This document shows positions 17,009 to 26,854 of a DNA stretch of 64,000 nt, piece after piece (the stretch's first letter is position 1; every line of letters begins with the position of its first letter). The stretch comes from an uncultured Candidatus Saccharibacteria bacterium (GTDB lineage: Bacteria; Patescibacteriota; Saccharimonadia; Saccharimonadales; Saccharimonadaceae). The stretch lies in the NCBI GenBank assembly GCA_927910745.1, contig CAKMNX010000012.1, positions 33,415 to 97,414 of the forward strand, in the 5' to 3' direction. The notes beneath the pieces are model-generated. The model worked only from the letters and a program-made list of their open reading frames with translations, was not told where the DNA came from and did no database searches. Made by a program: the position numbers and the translations under genes.

Positions 17009-18091
17009 ATGAGTCTATCTATTGGTATCGTTGGCCTGCCCAATGTTGGCAAGTCGACCCTTTTCAACGCCCTCACCAACAATGATATTTTGGCAGCCAA
17101 CTACCCCTTTGCCACCATCGAGCCCAACACTGGCATTGTGCCTGTGCCCGATGAGCGCCTGAATGTATTGGCCAATATGTACCACGCCGAAAAGGTCGTG
17201 CCGGCCACTGTAACCTTTGTCGATATCGCCGGGCTAGTGGCTGGTGCTGCCAGTGGCGAAGGCCTGGGTAATAAGTTCCTCGCTCATATTCGCCAGTGCG
17301 ATGCAATCGTCCACATCGTCCGCGCCTTTGCAAATGACGATATAGTCCATGTCGATACCACTGTCGACCCGCAGCGCGATATCGACATCATTAACACCGA
17401 GCTCATGCTGGCAGACATCCAGACTATCGAGACTCGCCTCACCCGCCTCAGCAAAGAAGCTAAGGCCAACCCCAAGGCGCGCAGCACACTCGAATATCTG
17501 CAGCAGTTGCGTGACGATCTTGCCGCTGGTACCCCTGTTCATCTGAACAAAAATATTATTCACGAAGCAATCGCCGACCTCCACCTCCTCACTGCCAAGC
17601 CAGTCATCTACGTCTTTAATGTCGACGAAGCCACCCTAGCCAATGCCGAAGCTAAAGCCCGCTTGGCGGCGCTAGCTCGTGGCAGCACAGCGCTCTTCAT
17701 CTGCGCCACACTAGAGGATGAGCTCAAGGGACTCGACACGAAGGATGCGCTAGAACTACTGGCGAGCTATGATGTGCCCGAGGCTGGCCTGACACAACTC
17801 ATCCGAGCAGCGTACGATACGCTCGGCCTGCAGAGCTACCTCACCGCTGGACCCAAGGAGGTGCACGCGTGGACGATCCACCAAGGCTGGACGGCACCAC
17901 AAGCGGCTGGGGTCATCCACACCGACTTCGAGCGAGGCTTCATTGCGGCGCAGGTAGTGGATTATGACGACCTCGTGGCAGCAGGATCCGAGGCCAAAGC
18001 GCGCGAAGCAGGCAAAATCCGCACCGAAGGAAAAGCCTATGTCATGCAGCCAGGCGATGTGGTAGAATTTCGATTTAATGTAAGCAAGTGA
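17009..18091 (+). CDS. ychF: Ribosome-binding ATPase YchF/OLA1
   Basis: 360 residues. G1 is GLPNVGKST (about 8-16), switch I NYPFATIEPNTG and G3 DIAGLVAGA. The G4 position reads NVDE instead of NKxD, the feature that makes YchF prefer ATP over GTP. A coiled-coil insert (TIETRLTRLSKEAKANPKAR, about 130-160) and a C-terminal TGS domain (LQSYLTAGPKEVHAWTIHQG, ending VMQPGDVVEFRFNV) complete the family. A longer frame reaches back to 16877, but the conserved N-terminus MSLSIGIVGLPNVGKS fixes the start at 17009. It binds ribosomes and takes part in stress control of translation. Confidence 0.97.
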   Translation: MSLSIGIVGLPNVGKSTLFNALTNNDILAANYPFATIEPNTGIVPVPDERLNVLANMYHAEKVVPATVTFVDIAGLVAGAASGEGLGNKFLAHIRQCDAIVHIVRAFANDDIVHVDTTVDPQRDIDIINTELMLADIQTIETRLTRLSKEAKANPKARSTLEYLQQLRDDLAAGTPVHLNKNIIHEAIADLHLLTAKPVIYVFNVDEATLANAEAKARLAALARGSTALFICATLEDELKGLDTKDALELLASYDVPEAGLTQLIRAAYDTLGLQSYLTAGPKEVHAWTIHQGWTAPQAAGVIHTDFERGFIAAQVVDYDDLVAAGSEAKAREAGKIRTEGKAYVMQPGDVVEFRFNVSK

Positions 18092-18112
18092 CCCTAGCTA
18101 AGAAGCATGAGC

Positions 18113-18146
18113 AAACTCGCCATGGGTTTATGGCGAGTTTTTTGCA
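18113..18146 (+). terminator. Rho-independent terminator after ychF
   Basis: AACTCGCCAT pairs with ATGGCGAGTT around the loop GGGTTT and runs into TTTTTT. Confidence 0.85.
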
Positions 18147-18201
18147 TGGATTATTACTATAATCTTCTCAGAAGGTATAGCAAAGAGTACACTGGTGGTA
18201 T

Positions 18202-18834
18202 ATGCATCATTATGTGCGGCGCATTGCCATACCGGTCATACTCGAGGTTATTTTCATCGTCTCGTGTTTTGTCCTGCCACGGCACCTATATGTTTATAGC
18301 AATACGGCATTTTTCGTGGCGCTGCTTGGCTACATCATCGCAACAAAAAGTGTGAGTATACACCAGTGGTATCGTGCGCTCGCTGGCGGGTGGCACTTTT
18401 GGCGGCAGGTAGTAATCACGTTGGTTTGTGCAGCAGGAGCGTTTGGTGCGACGAGCCTGCTCGAGCAAGCCTTTCCTCACCTCACCACAGGCGCTATTAC
18501 AATGCCGGTCAAGACGGCAGGCGAGTTGCTACTCTTTGCGCTCTCAACCATCGTTTTCCCTGCCATTGTAGAGGAGACAATTTTTCGCAAGCAGATGATC
18601 TGCCTGACTAGTCGCACAGCAATCATCTGCACCACTTTGCTAAGTGCTATATTGTTTGCAGCAGAGCACTTTGTCGCACCGTGGGGTGTGCTGCTGGGCA
18701 TGGTGTGGGCACTGCCATTTAGCTTGGCATATAGTATGACGCGCAACGTGTACGTACTAATGACGGCACATGCCATTGCGAGCATACTCATCAATGGGCC
18801 AACGGTAGTGATGGCACTATTTGTTGTGCTATGA
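18202..18834 (+). CDS. CPBP-family intramembrane metalloprotease
   Basis: 210 residues with about six membrane helices. The CPBP (CaaX protease and bacteriocin-processing, Abi) motifs are EETIFRK (about 129), FAAEHF (about 152) and HAIASILINGP near the end. Bacterial members process peptides or surface proteins, and some confer immunity to self-made bacteriocins; the substrate here cannot be told. TATAAT lies about 45 bp upstream (18159-18164 region). No convincing ribosome site precedes the ATG, so the start is moderately sure. Confidence 0.85.
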   Translation: MHHYVRRIAIPVILEVIFIVSCFVLPRHLYVYSNTAFFVALLGYIIATKSVSIHQWYRALAGGWHFWRQVVITLVCAAGAFGATSLLEQAFPHLTTGAITMPVKTAGELLLFALSTIVFPAIVEETIFRKQMICLTSRTAIICTTLLSAILFAAEHFVAPWGVLLGMVWALPFSLAYSMTRNVYVLMTAHAIASILINGPTVVMALFVVL

Positions 18835-18931
18835 TGGGTGCGTTGCATATTTTACGGTATGTATACATCACGAGTCGCAGTGTTTGTTGTTTTCAAATCT
18901 GTCTATATATAATATATGGCGATACGAAAGG

Positions 18932-19663
18932 CTATCGCTCTGCCCTGCTTTTTTGCAATCGGTAAAACCGCTCTTGATTACCATGCGCGCCCTTCACGCT
19001 ACTATCGGCTTTGTCGACAATTACACACTGGGTGCGCACCCACTGCTCGAAGTCACGCAGGATAGCGCGGCGCACGCTGTCATTTTTGACGATGCCACTG
19101 CGTGTAAGCTGCGCGCGCTGCGCCTCAAACTGCGGCTTAACCATTGCGATGATACTAGTTCGCGGACTGCTGATACGCACTAAGTGCGGTAGAATTTTGC
19201 GCAGACTAATGAACGATACATCAATGACAATAATGTCTGGTGTAGTGGCTGGCACAAAATTGCGAATGTCGGTTTTTTCATGCAGCTCAATGCGCGGGTC
19301 GCCACGCAGGCTGGGGTGGAGCTGCTCCGTCCCCACGTCCACCGCATACACCATGCGTGCACCATGTTGCAATGCATAGTCAGTAAAGCCGCCTGTGCTG
19401 CTACCAACATCAAGCACGATAGTATTATCAAATGAAATATTGAGCTGCTGCGCGACGCTGGCTAATTTAAGCCCCGCCCGCGACACATAGCGCTCGTGCG
19501 CCACCAGCTTTATCTGCGTCGACTCATCCACAAACATCCCCGGCTTATGCGCCACTACACCATCCACCAATACCTTGCCAAGGCGAATCCAATTCTCGGC
19601 CGCCGAGCGTGTTGCTGCATGGCCACGCGCCACCATTGCTTTGTCTAGTCGTTGTTTTTGCAT
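18932..19663 (-). CDS. tlyA: TlyA-like rRNA 2'-O-methyltransferase (S4 + FtsJ)
   Basis: 243 residues. An N-terminal S4 RNA-binding domain (RLDKAMVARGHAATRSAAEN, about 4-60) precedes an FtsJ/RrmJ methyltransferase with the SAM motif LDVGSSTGGFTDYAL (about 85-99) and the DIIVIDVSFISLR and MVKPQFE motifs. TlyA methylates 16S and 23S rRNA riboses, the modification needed for capreomycin binding in mycobacteria. The frame extends upstream to 19738, but TATAAT at 19670-19675 ends 6 nt before the ATG at 19663, where the family N-terminus also begins. The mRNA should be leaderless. Confidence 0.92.
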   Translation of the reverse strand: MQKQRLDKAMVARGHAATRSAAENWIRLGKVLVDGVVAHKPGMFVDESTQIKLVAHERYVSRAGLKLASVAQQLNISFDNTIVLDVGSSTGGFTDYALQHGARMVYAVDVGTEQLHPSLRGDPRIELHEKTDIRNFVPATTPDIIVIDVSFISLRKILPHLVRISSPRTSIIAMVKPQFEAQRAQLTRSGIVKNDSVRRAILRDFEQWVRTQCVIVDKADSSVKGAHGNQERFYRLQKSRAER

Positions 19664-21324
19664 GTCTTTATTATACTGCACGAGTGGATAGATAGTTAGT
19701 TGGCGTGAAGCTAATAGACCTGCTGCATCTTTGCACAATGCATGAGGCTATAGAGCGTGATAATGATGAGGTTGGATGATACTACTGCGCGCGGATATGC
19801 TTCTTACTTCTTCCATTTCTCAAATTTTGATGATGAAGAAATCCGCTTTGTTCTTTGCGCGCTATTGCAGCTTTTATATTAATAACTCACTCAAACTATC
19901 GCGCACTGCAGCATGCTATTCTTCATTCGCACATGTCGCTAGAGGCTAGCAGGATATTCAAGACACAAGACAGCTCAGCCAGACATATAGTATATATAAC
20001 AAAAATTGAGTGGACATCGTGATAGCGAAATATCTTGCCCGTATGGCTGTGCCACATCACCAACAAGCTGCGCATTCATCCTCCCGCAAAAGCGCTATAT
20101 GTAGCAAAACACGATGCCATCGCGGCAGATGCTTCGCATAGCAAGTCAGCTTGTCTGAATAAAAAATTGATTTTTGACAGCATCACATTTTTGCAAGCCA
20201 AGCGTGAGTATTTGTATATGCCACATGGTATATTTCGCATCTTCGCAGCACATAGACGAGCCAAGATGTATCGCACGATATTTTGCGCTTATACACGTTT
20301 TGCAAAATTTGCATGAGCCATCTATAAGCAATTCTAGCTGCGATAATAAGCAACCCATTTTTGCATAAATCTACAAACAATGATTATTTTTGTCATCAAT
20401 CGCTCATTCGTGCAGCCTATACTTCGCAGCAGCATATCGCCTTGCTATAATTTGCTCAGCATGCAAAAACCAAAAATGAAACACCCTCCAGCCAGCCACA
20501 ACAAGCGTGCACGAAAAAAGCAAAAAGTCAAAAATATCCAAACGCAAAAATAGACAAGCTGGACAATGATCACATTTTTTATCTCGCAGCGACAGCCCAT
20601 GCGTCATTTCACCATCTGCAATTTTTGCAGTAGCACACGAAAGCAAGGCGCGTAGCTTCGCAGCTACACAATAAAAAAAGTGTGTTCATTATTTATATAA
20701 TACTTATGCTTACTTTGGTATATTTTGTATTATACCCTATTGCCATAAGCGTTATTATATCGCTAAAGGTAAATGCTCGTCTGTAACGAAAATTTGTTCA
20801 TTCACGCTTATGGTTATTGTATTTACCTGGCACATGAGCTCCCACGCTCTTGCTGCACATCACACAAAGCATTTGTTGATATTGGCACATCGTTGTTGTG
20901 TTCACTATATCTTTCTAGCTGCCCTGCTGTTGTTTGTACATCACTATGTCTATTCCTTCATGTTGTACTGGGGCCATCGTTTTGCTCAATTGCTGTACTT
21001 CCTACGACGCTCATATTCCGAACGTTCGCTAGGCATTCTCTGTTTCGATTCTGTCTTTTTTACAATACCTTGTCTATTTTGGCATCATCCTCGTCGCAGA
21101 TAGCTGTGTTGCATTCTCCACAATAATATCTCGATCCTATCGAGCTTGACGACGAGCCTCATGTGTTGGTTATTACAACATTATTTACACCCTTTTTCTC
21201 ACACGTACCCTTAGTAAAAACACAGCACACCCACTAAGCTTGTGCTCAAATTGGACAAAATCGTCTCTACTCTACGTTGTTTTTATCACATCCCTAGGAT
21301 GTTCCAGCCTGGGCATCACACGGC
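19664..21324. other. Gene-free region, 1.66 kb
   Basis: No frame here has family features or normal amino-acid composition. The DNA is AT-rich with recurrent TTTTTGCA/TGCAAAAA words (for example 20187, 20355, 20620). An inverted pair CCATAAGCG (20750 region) and CGCTTATGG (20807 region) is present. A 31-codon lysine-rich frame at 20461 is listed separately. I see no tRNA or known ncRNA. Confidence 0.6.
20461..20553 (+). CDS. Possible 30-residue basic mini-protein
   Basis: An ATG at 20461 opens 30 codons rich in Lys and Arg (MQKPKMKHPPASHNKRARKK, then QKVKN...). TATAAT at 20445-20450 precedes it by 10 nt, close to the leaderless spacing seen at other genes. There is no ribosome site and no known family match. 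A chance frame is quite possible in this AT-rich stretch. Confidence 0.2.
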   Translation: MQKPKMKHPPASHNKRARKKQKVKNIQTQK

Positions 21325-21357
21325 ACAAAAAATACACCGCTTTTCGCGGTGTATGTG
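21325..21357 (-). terminator. Rho-independent terminator after efp
   Basis: On the minus strand ATACACCGC-gaaaa-GCGGTGTAT is followed by TTTTTTG. Confidence 0.85.
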
Positions 21358-21427
21358 TGCTATCCCTACGTATTCTCACTTTTGCATGTCAACGCGATGA
21401 GAGCGGCTCTCATGAGCTCTCAGGGCA

Positions 21428-21988
21428 CTATTTCTTGCGCTCGCGATACTCTCCGCTTGCAGTGTCGACAGAAATAACGTCGCCCGTCTTAATAAAGGCT
21501 GGCACCTTGACGACAAGGCCTGTCTCCAGCGTCGCATCCTTAAGCACGCTACTGGTTGTGTCACCTTTTACAACATCTTCGGTATAGGTCACCTGGAGGT
21601 AGAGGTTTTTTGGCAGCTCGACATTGATCACTTTACCATCGAAGAACTGCAGGCTTAGTGTATCTCCCTCCTTGAGATAATCCTTGGCGCTGTCGACGAG
21701 GTCCGCAGCGAGTTCAAACTGCTCAAAGCTAGTTGGATCCATAAAATAGAACGTATCACCATCATTATAGAGGTACTGCACGCTCTGTGTTGACACCTCG
21801 GCGGGCTCAATCTTGTCTTGGCCCTTAAAGGTCTTGGGCAGCACGCTCCCATCGATCAAGTTCTTCAGCCGCACATTCACAATAGAGCCACCCCGGCCCA
21901 TCACCTTCTGATTATAGTCCACAACCCGATACGGCTTGCCATCGAGCTGCACAATCACACCTTTTTTGAGGTCAGTTGGTTGGTACAT
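21428..21988 (-). CDS. efp: Translation elongation factor P
   Basis: 186 residues, full length, with the three beta-barrel domains of EF-P. Domain I carries LKKGVIVQLDGKPYRVVDY and the modification loop MGRGGSIVNVRLKNL; domains II and III end with GLVVKVPAFIKTGDVISVDT...GEYRERK. EF-P relieves ribosome stalling at proline runs. The residue at the tip of the loop is Arg32, not the lysine of the EpmA type. GGAG lies 7 nt before the ATG at 21988; a GTG three bases upstream is the alternative start. Confidence 0.97.
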   Translation of the reverse strand: MYQPTDLKKGVIVQLDGKPYRVVDYNQKVMGRGGSIVNVRLKNLIDGSVLPKTFKGQDKIEPAEVSTQSVQYLYNDGDTFYFMDPTSFEQFELAADLVDSAKDYLKEGDTLSLQFFDGKVINVELPKNLYLQVTYTEDVVKGDTTSSVLKDATLETGLVVKVPAFIKTGDVISVDTASGEYRERKK

Positions 21989-22070
21989 CACCTATCTCCT
22001 GTTTAGTAGTTGCTGCTTCGTTCGAAACATCCGCCAGCGCAGTCACAGAGGTACTGCGCTGAAAAAGCTC

Positions 22071-22271
22071 CTAACCTTGCGCCACAAATGGCAGCAACGC
22101 CAAGTGGCGAGCCCGCTTCACCGCTACGGCAAGTTGTCGCTGTTGTTTATCCGACAACCCTGTGCGGCTGCGCGGCTCGATCTGCCCATAAATATTAATG
22201 AACTTTTGCAATGTCTTTGCATCTTTGTAGTCAAAATAGACCGGTGTATCCTTGCGCATGCGCTTGGCCAT
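22071..22271 (-). CDS. rpsR: Ribosomal protein bS18
   Basis: 66 residues of standard S18: VYFDYKDAKTLQKFINIYGQ, then PRSRTGLSDKQQRQLAVAVK and RARHLALLPFV. It completes the rpsF-ssb-rpsR operon order common in bacteria. The usual neighbour rplI is absent. AAAGGAG precedes the start. Confidence 0.97.
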   Translation of the reverse strand: MAKRMRKDTPVYFDYKDAKTLQKFINIYGQIEPRSRTGLSDKQQRQLAVAVKRARHLALLPFVAQG

Positions 22272-22295
22272 TATTTGTTCTCCTTTAGTATGTTG

Positions 22296-22745
22296 TTAAA
22301 ATGGTATTTCTGATAGGTCAATTGGCTTGTCGTCAATGTCTTCGATGACAACATCCTGGCTGCTACCACTGTTAGTTGGTGCTGTAGCTGATGTTGTATT
22401 TCCGTCAGCACGTCCACCACCAACGAAGGTAAAGTCCTCTACTGTCACTTCTACAACAGAGCGCTTGTTGCCGTCTTTATCGTCGTAGCTGCGCTGGTCG
22501 AGGCGACCACTAACAAGCAGCGGGCTACCCTTCTTTACATATTGCGCGATGGTTTCGCCAGTCCGTCCCCAGGCTACACAGTTAATGAAGCTGGTTTGGT
22601 CTTGGTTTTGGCCATTTTGGTTGCGCCATGTGCGAGTAACTGCTAGTGTAAAATTCGCAACGTTCTGCCCACTTGCTGTGGTGCGCACCTCTATATCGCG
22701 CGTCAAATTGCCCATCAAAATAACTTTGCTAAATCCTCGAGCCAT
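22296..22745 (-). CDS. ssb: Single-stranded DNA-binding protein
   Basis: 149 residues. An OB-fold domain (SKVILMGNLTRDIEVRTT, FINCVAWGRTGETIAQYVKK, LLVSGRLDQRSYDDKDGNKR) precedes a Gly/Ser/Thr linker of about 35 residues and an acidic tail ending DLSEIPF. The tail is the protein-interaction tip, close to the usual DDDIPF. It lies between rpsF and rpsR with a short intergenic gap and its own AGGAGG. Confidence 0.97.
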   Translation of the reverse strand: MARGFSKVILMGNLTRDIEVRTTASGQNVANFTLAVTRTWRNQNGQNQDQTSFINCVAWGRTGETIAQYVKKGSPLLVSGRLDQRSYDDKDGNKRSVVEVTVEDFTFVGGGRADGNTTSATAPTNSGSSQDVVIEDIDDKPIDLSEIPF

Positions 22746-22793
22746 ACATCCTCCTCGATTCTTTACTGTGGTTATTAGTTATTGTGGTAATTT

Positions 22794-23138
22794 TTACTCT
22801 TCCGTTTGGCGGCTGGCTTCGCGTGCTTTAGCCTCGGCCATCAGCTTGCGGCCCTTCTCGTCCACTTTGACGAGCAAGTAGCGGATCACATCATCAGAAA
22901 TATTCAGCGCATTGCTGATCTTTAGCGGTGCATCGGCAGGCAGCGCCACCTCAAAGTAGACATACACCGCAAAGTCTTCCTTCTTAATACTATACTGCAG
23001 CTTTTTCTTGCCCCAGTTGTCTTCGCTAGTGATGGAGCCACCTGCGCCGAGCACCAGCTCACGCACCTTAGCAAGCGGTGCTTCAAGGTTCGATTCTAGA
23101 TCTGGCCGAATCAAAACCGTTAGTTCATATTGTTTCAT
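22794..23138 (-). CDS. rpsF: Ribosomal protein bS6
   Basis: 114 residues: MKQYELTVLIRPD, then the ferredoxin-like S6 fold (WGKKKLQYSIKKEDFAVYVY, DVIRYLLVKVDEK) and a short charged tail. The frame runs on upstream, but AGGAGG 7 nt before the ATG at 23138 and the family N-terminus fix the start. It is first in the operon with ssb and rpsR. Confidence 0.96.
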   Translation of the reverse strand: MKQYELTVLIRPDLESNLEAPLAKVRELVLGAGGSITSEDNWGKKKLQYSIKKEDFAVYVYFEVALPADAPLKISNALNISDDVIRYLLVKVDEKGRKLMAEAKAREASRQTEE

Positions 23139-23207
23139 ATGTAAACCTCCTTTGGGATCCATATGGATGTTTATCCGGACGATAAACTTAGGTTAATAAC
23201 GCATTAT

Positions 23208-23213
23208 ATTATA
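23208..23213 (-). promoter_or_regulatory. -10 element of the rpsF-ssb-rpsR operon
   Basis: TATAAT on the minus strand, with TAGACT 17 nt upstream as a weak -35. The leader is about 65 nt and ends in a strong ribosome site. Confidence 0.55.
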
Positions 23214-26073
23214 CGCGAGACAGCATGCAAAGTCTAGCGAAGTACAGGGGTGTGTACAGGGGTGTGGAGGTGTTGTACTTTTTAGTTTTTCTATTTTTTG
23301 AATAGTCACGTGCCCTGTGTAATTATGAATTGTTAGTTACCTCATTCGCCGCATGGTTGCACCATGTCTTGCAAGCACTTATCCCACCCAACCATAGATC
23401 AAGAGGCGGCACGGCGTGATCATACATTCCATCCACATTTTACAAAAAGATAATTACATTATGGCGCTAAAATTCGCTTGCTTCACCCCATCGCTATACT
23501 TAATATATTATGCCCATGTATTATATACATAAGTATAGTAAAGCACCCTTGGATACTATTGAATCTATAAAATATTACTTATTATGCGTCAAAATGTGAA
23601 AAAATGAACCGTCCTTATTTGTCGTGTATATATTACTTTGTCTTTCGCTCTTTTAGCTTTTTTAATGCTGCGATGTATCTGCAAAAAATATCGAGTTAGT
23701 TTTCGCTTGTGTTTATTTTGCTATCGCTTCTGTCTAAAGCGAAGTATCGTTTTGCTGTCTCTTTGCGCATTTTTGTCAGAGCCACCTATGACACTCCACG
23801 GAGCCATTAATATCCATCTCATTTTTGCACACTACTTACATAGAGCCAGCTGCCCCGCCTCCATACATCGTACATTTGCACCCAATATTTTGTTGCTTTT
23901 TTCATACCATAAAGTACTATATAGTGCAAAACGTGAAAATTTTGAAACTTTCATTCGCACCATCCATGGCGCATCATTATTTTTTATACCGACCATACAT
24001 CACACCCTATTAGATCGTGTGTATTTAATAGCCATGACCACTATACAATGCTTATGTTTATCGCACATTCAGTACACAATTAGCCACTCACGCTCAAAAA
24101 TCTGAAAATATCACCATACTAGCTCACTCTCTGGATTATATACATGATGCTCCATCCATTTTTTAACTTCGCCCTAGCCAGCTAAGCTAGCTCTATACAA
24201 CTTATGCTTTACTATATCGGTTATGTCTATCTCACCATTAACCATCCTTTCCTTGCATTATGCAACCAATCATGAAAATTTGTGACTATGCCACATTGGT
24301 GCAAGGCAGACGCAAATCAAACCACCACCATTAACTCACAAAGCACCCTCTAGGCCATAAAGTTATTCGCACTTACCGCATATTTTGGCTCACCAATGCC
24401 TACTATTTCTAGCCCTCATCACACCCATCTATTTTGTTGTGAAAATTTTGCTGACAAACCTATCGTTGAATATTCTCCTACTATTTTTCACACGCTCATT
24501 TTACTTCAACCACGTACCATCATGCCTCGTGATGCAGAAAATTTTCACCACGTACTCCATCGTTGCATCACACCATGGCAAAAAATACCATTTTTTATCT
24601 GTATTTCTTCAACCACTATAATATATGGTTCGCATGTCATACGCGCCTCACCAAAATCATCACATTATTTTGGCACGCACGAACCATCATCGCTTCTTGG
24701 CATTATATTTTTGCACCACTTTGCCGTACTGAGTTTTGTCATTCTCAAATTTTTATTATGAATATCATTATATTCTGTTCACAGACTTTAGCGTAGCAAT
24801 CCTTTACTTAATTTGCTTCTCATATCACATCTAAGTCTCTTGTGCTTGCACGCACTACATAGATTTTAGCCAGGACATGGCAGCCATTTACTCAAGCGAA
24901 CTCACTCCCTACTGCATCTCACACCCTCACACTCATTTTTGTAGATTTCCCTAATCAAAAATGTGAAAATTTGCACTGCTACTACACGCATTTCATCTTT
25001 ATCACACATACTGTACATCGCACCTCTATTTTTCTATCTAGCTATACCAATTTTTGTATGATCACTCACAAATTTTTACCTAGATGTGCACACTGCCATC
25101 ATACTCATTTTATATTTACTACCAAACAACCCATTCTTATATCATTCATCACTCACATGGTGGCAAAAAATATTATGCACGCGCATTATGTTGCAAAGCT
25201 TCGAACGCTTTTGCTGGGCATTACTAATTTTTTATTAATAACAAATAGCCCATCAGCGTTTTTTATTGTAGCATCGCAATGCGCCATTATTTTTTGTCAC
25301 GTATGTAGTATCCGCTTGCTACTCTAGTCGTTGAAAAATCATTTTTTGCAATAGTACACTTTCCATCACTCTTTCTGTATGCGAAAATATCGCAACATAT
25401 GCACTACACACCAATTAGAACGGGAAAAAAATAATATTCTACTACAGAATAATTTATTAATAACGTAGTGCTCACTCATATTTTTGCAAATCATTTTACA
25501 CAAGTATCTCAGCTACTACAAAAACTGCTTGTCGCTCTGCATTATACTTTGCGGTTTTCTCATTTTTTTACTTTTTGTGTTTCAAGTCACATCGCACTCG
25601 TCACTCATCTACTTTGTGCTCACCCAAATTCTCATCAATATAGCGGCAATAAATTGCATGAACGAATTCTTGCATTATTCATGCTCTCTTACTACCCCTT
25701 TGCTTGTGTTATGTGTAGCATCATATACAAAAAAGATATATTCGATAAAGCGATCAACTCACTTTGCACACAAAATACTCATCACCATGCTCGATGTATA
25801 GTAAATTAACGCATCTATACTCGCTTAATTCACCATCTACTACTCTGAATATATTCTTGTTATATTCAGACATTCTCTTGCTCACCCTCAAGCAATGTAT
25901 AATGCATAAAGAAAATCCATATAGCACACAAATACCCCTATAGCATAAAAATTTCATTATTTTCTTACCACAACGGGCGCATTGCACCAACCAATACACG
26001 CGATCCTTAAAAATTCAATGGCATAGCACGTGCCCTTGTTTATTCTTTGCAATCACCATAGACTTTTTGCACA
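23214..26073. other. Gene-free, G-depleted region, 2.86 kb
   Basis: This is the longest gene-free stretch in the window. The plus strand is poor in G and rich in C, A and T: in the 60 bases from 25081 I count 4 G and 14 C. Open frames are short, rich in His, Ser, Leu and Cys, and look random. Words of the type GTGAAAATTTTG recur (23931, 24270, 24435, 24533, 24959), as do ATTTTTGCA words (23821, 24705, 25485). No tRNA, known ncRNA, IS element or CRISPR was seen. Confidence 0.7.
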
Positions 26074-26106
26074 GAAAAACCAGTGCTCATCACACTGGTT
26101 TTCTCT
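26074..26106 (-). terminator. Rho-independent terminator after the 26123-26854 gene
   Basis: AAAACCAGTG pairs perfectly with CACTGGTTTT around a 7-nt loop; the minus strand ends in a T-rich tail. Confidence 0.85.
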
Positions 26107-26122
26107 CGTCTATGACTAACCT

Positions 26123-26854
26123 TTATGCAGCGAGTGAGAAGTCTCCTTGGACCAAACCAAGTTCATCACTATACTCAAGCCGTTGTGACTCTGTGGTCGG
26201 AACCAGCACAATACCACTTGCAGTGCTAAGCTCACCATCAATCACATCACCTTGGTCTGTGATCATCTGCGGGCCTTCGCCTGGCTCACCCTGAATGATA
26301 CCATACACAACAGGGGCACTATCGACCATCTCTTGGTCTGGACGCTTCCCAACATAAAACCCAATCAATGAACCAATCACCCCTTCTTTCGCTCCATCGT
26401 CCTCGCCTAAAGAAATCGCCGCTTCTTGGTGGGATAGCGACGACTCAATTGCGGAATACAGCGATGATACATCGCCTTGAGCGTCCTTGGGGCTCTTGAA
26501 GTCGCTAACGATTGGCACGACATACGGGACATCATTAATCTCAATAACATCACCAATTGCCAAGCCAAGCTCATCGCGCAGCTCGGATAATTTATTATGA
26601 ATGGTATCGATGTGCTGGTCTGTCATCTCTGCCATCGACAGCGCAAACAGCGGCCCAAGCTCACGCTGCAGCCAACCTCGAACCTCTTGAACAGATGGCA
26701 GCTCGAAAGCATTCGGCTTACCATACCGATTATTAAACTCCTCGACCGTCGACACAAGTCCATCGTCTACTGTGTCGTATTTTGTCTCGCCTACTGGCGG
26801 TTTGTCGCTTTTGGTAAACGACTTTTCTCTTGTATTATTGGTATACTCACTCAT
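26123..26854 (-). CDS. Unknown acidic soluble protein
   Basis: 243 residues, not recognised. No signal or membrane helix is visible, and Asp and Glu are abundant. A helical part (VQEVRGWLQRELGPLFALSM, IDTIHNKLSELRDELGLAIG) is followed by what looks like beta strands (DVIEINDVPYVVPIV, APVVYGIIQGEPGEGPQMIT, GIVLVPTTESQRLEYS). The start has no ribosome site; TATAAA lies 5-6 nt before the ATG, as at the leaderless genes. It is monocistronic, between the gene-free region and the ribosomal operon, and has its own terminator. Confidence 0.75.
   Translation of the reverse strand: MSEYTNNTREKSFTKSDKPPVGETKYDTVDDGLVSTVEEFNNRYGKPNAFELPSVQEVRGWLQRELGPLFALSMAEMTDQHIDTIHNKLSELRDELGLAIGDVIEINDVPYVVPIVSDFKSPKDAQGDVSSLYSAIESSLSHQEAAISLGEDDGAKEGVIGSLIGFYVGKRPDQEMVDSAPVVYGIIQGEPGEGPQMITDQGDVIDGELSTASGIVLVPTTESQRLEYSDELGLVQGDFSLAA

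Noticed and set aside
23638..25801. Several open frames of 75-155 codons in the gene-free region
   Set aside because: They have no ribosome sites, are rich in His, Ser, Cys and Leu as expected from CAC/CAT/CTT-rich DNA, overlap one another in different frames, and show no domain.
23214..26073. Chromosomal replication origin
   Set aside because: ssb and rpsF are often near oriC and two TTTTGCACA words (23823, 26065) match a loose DnaA box, but there is no dnaA or dnaN, no box cluster and no change in gene direction.
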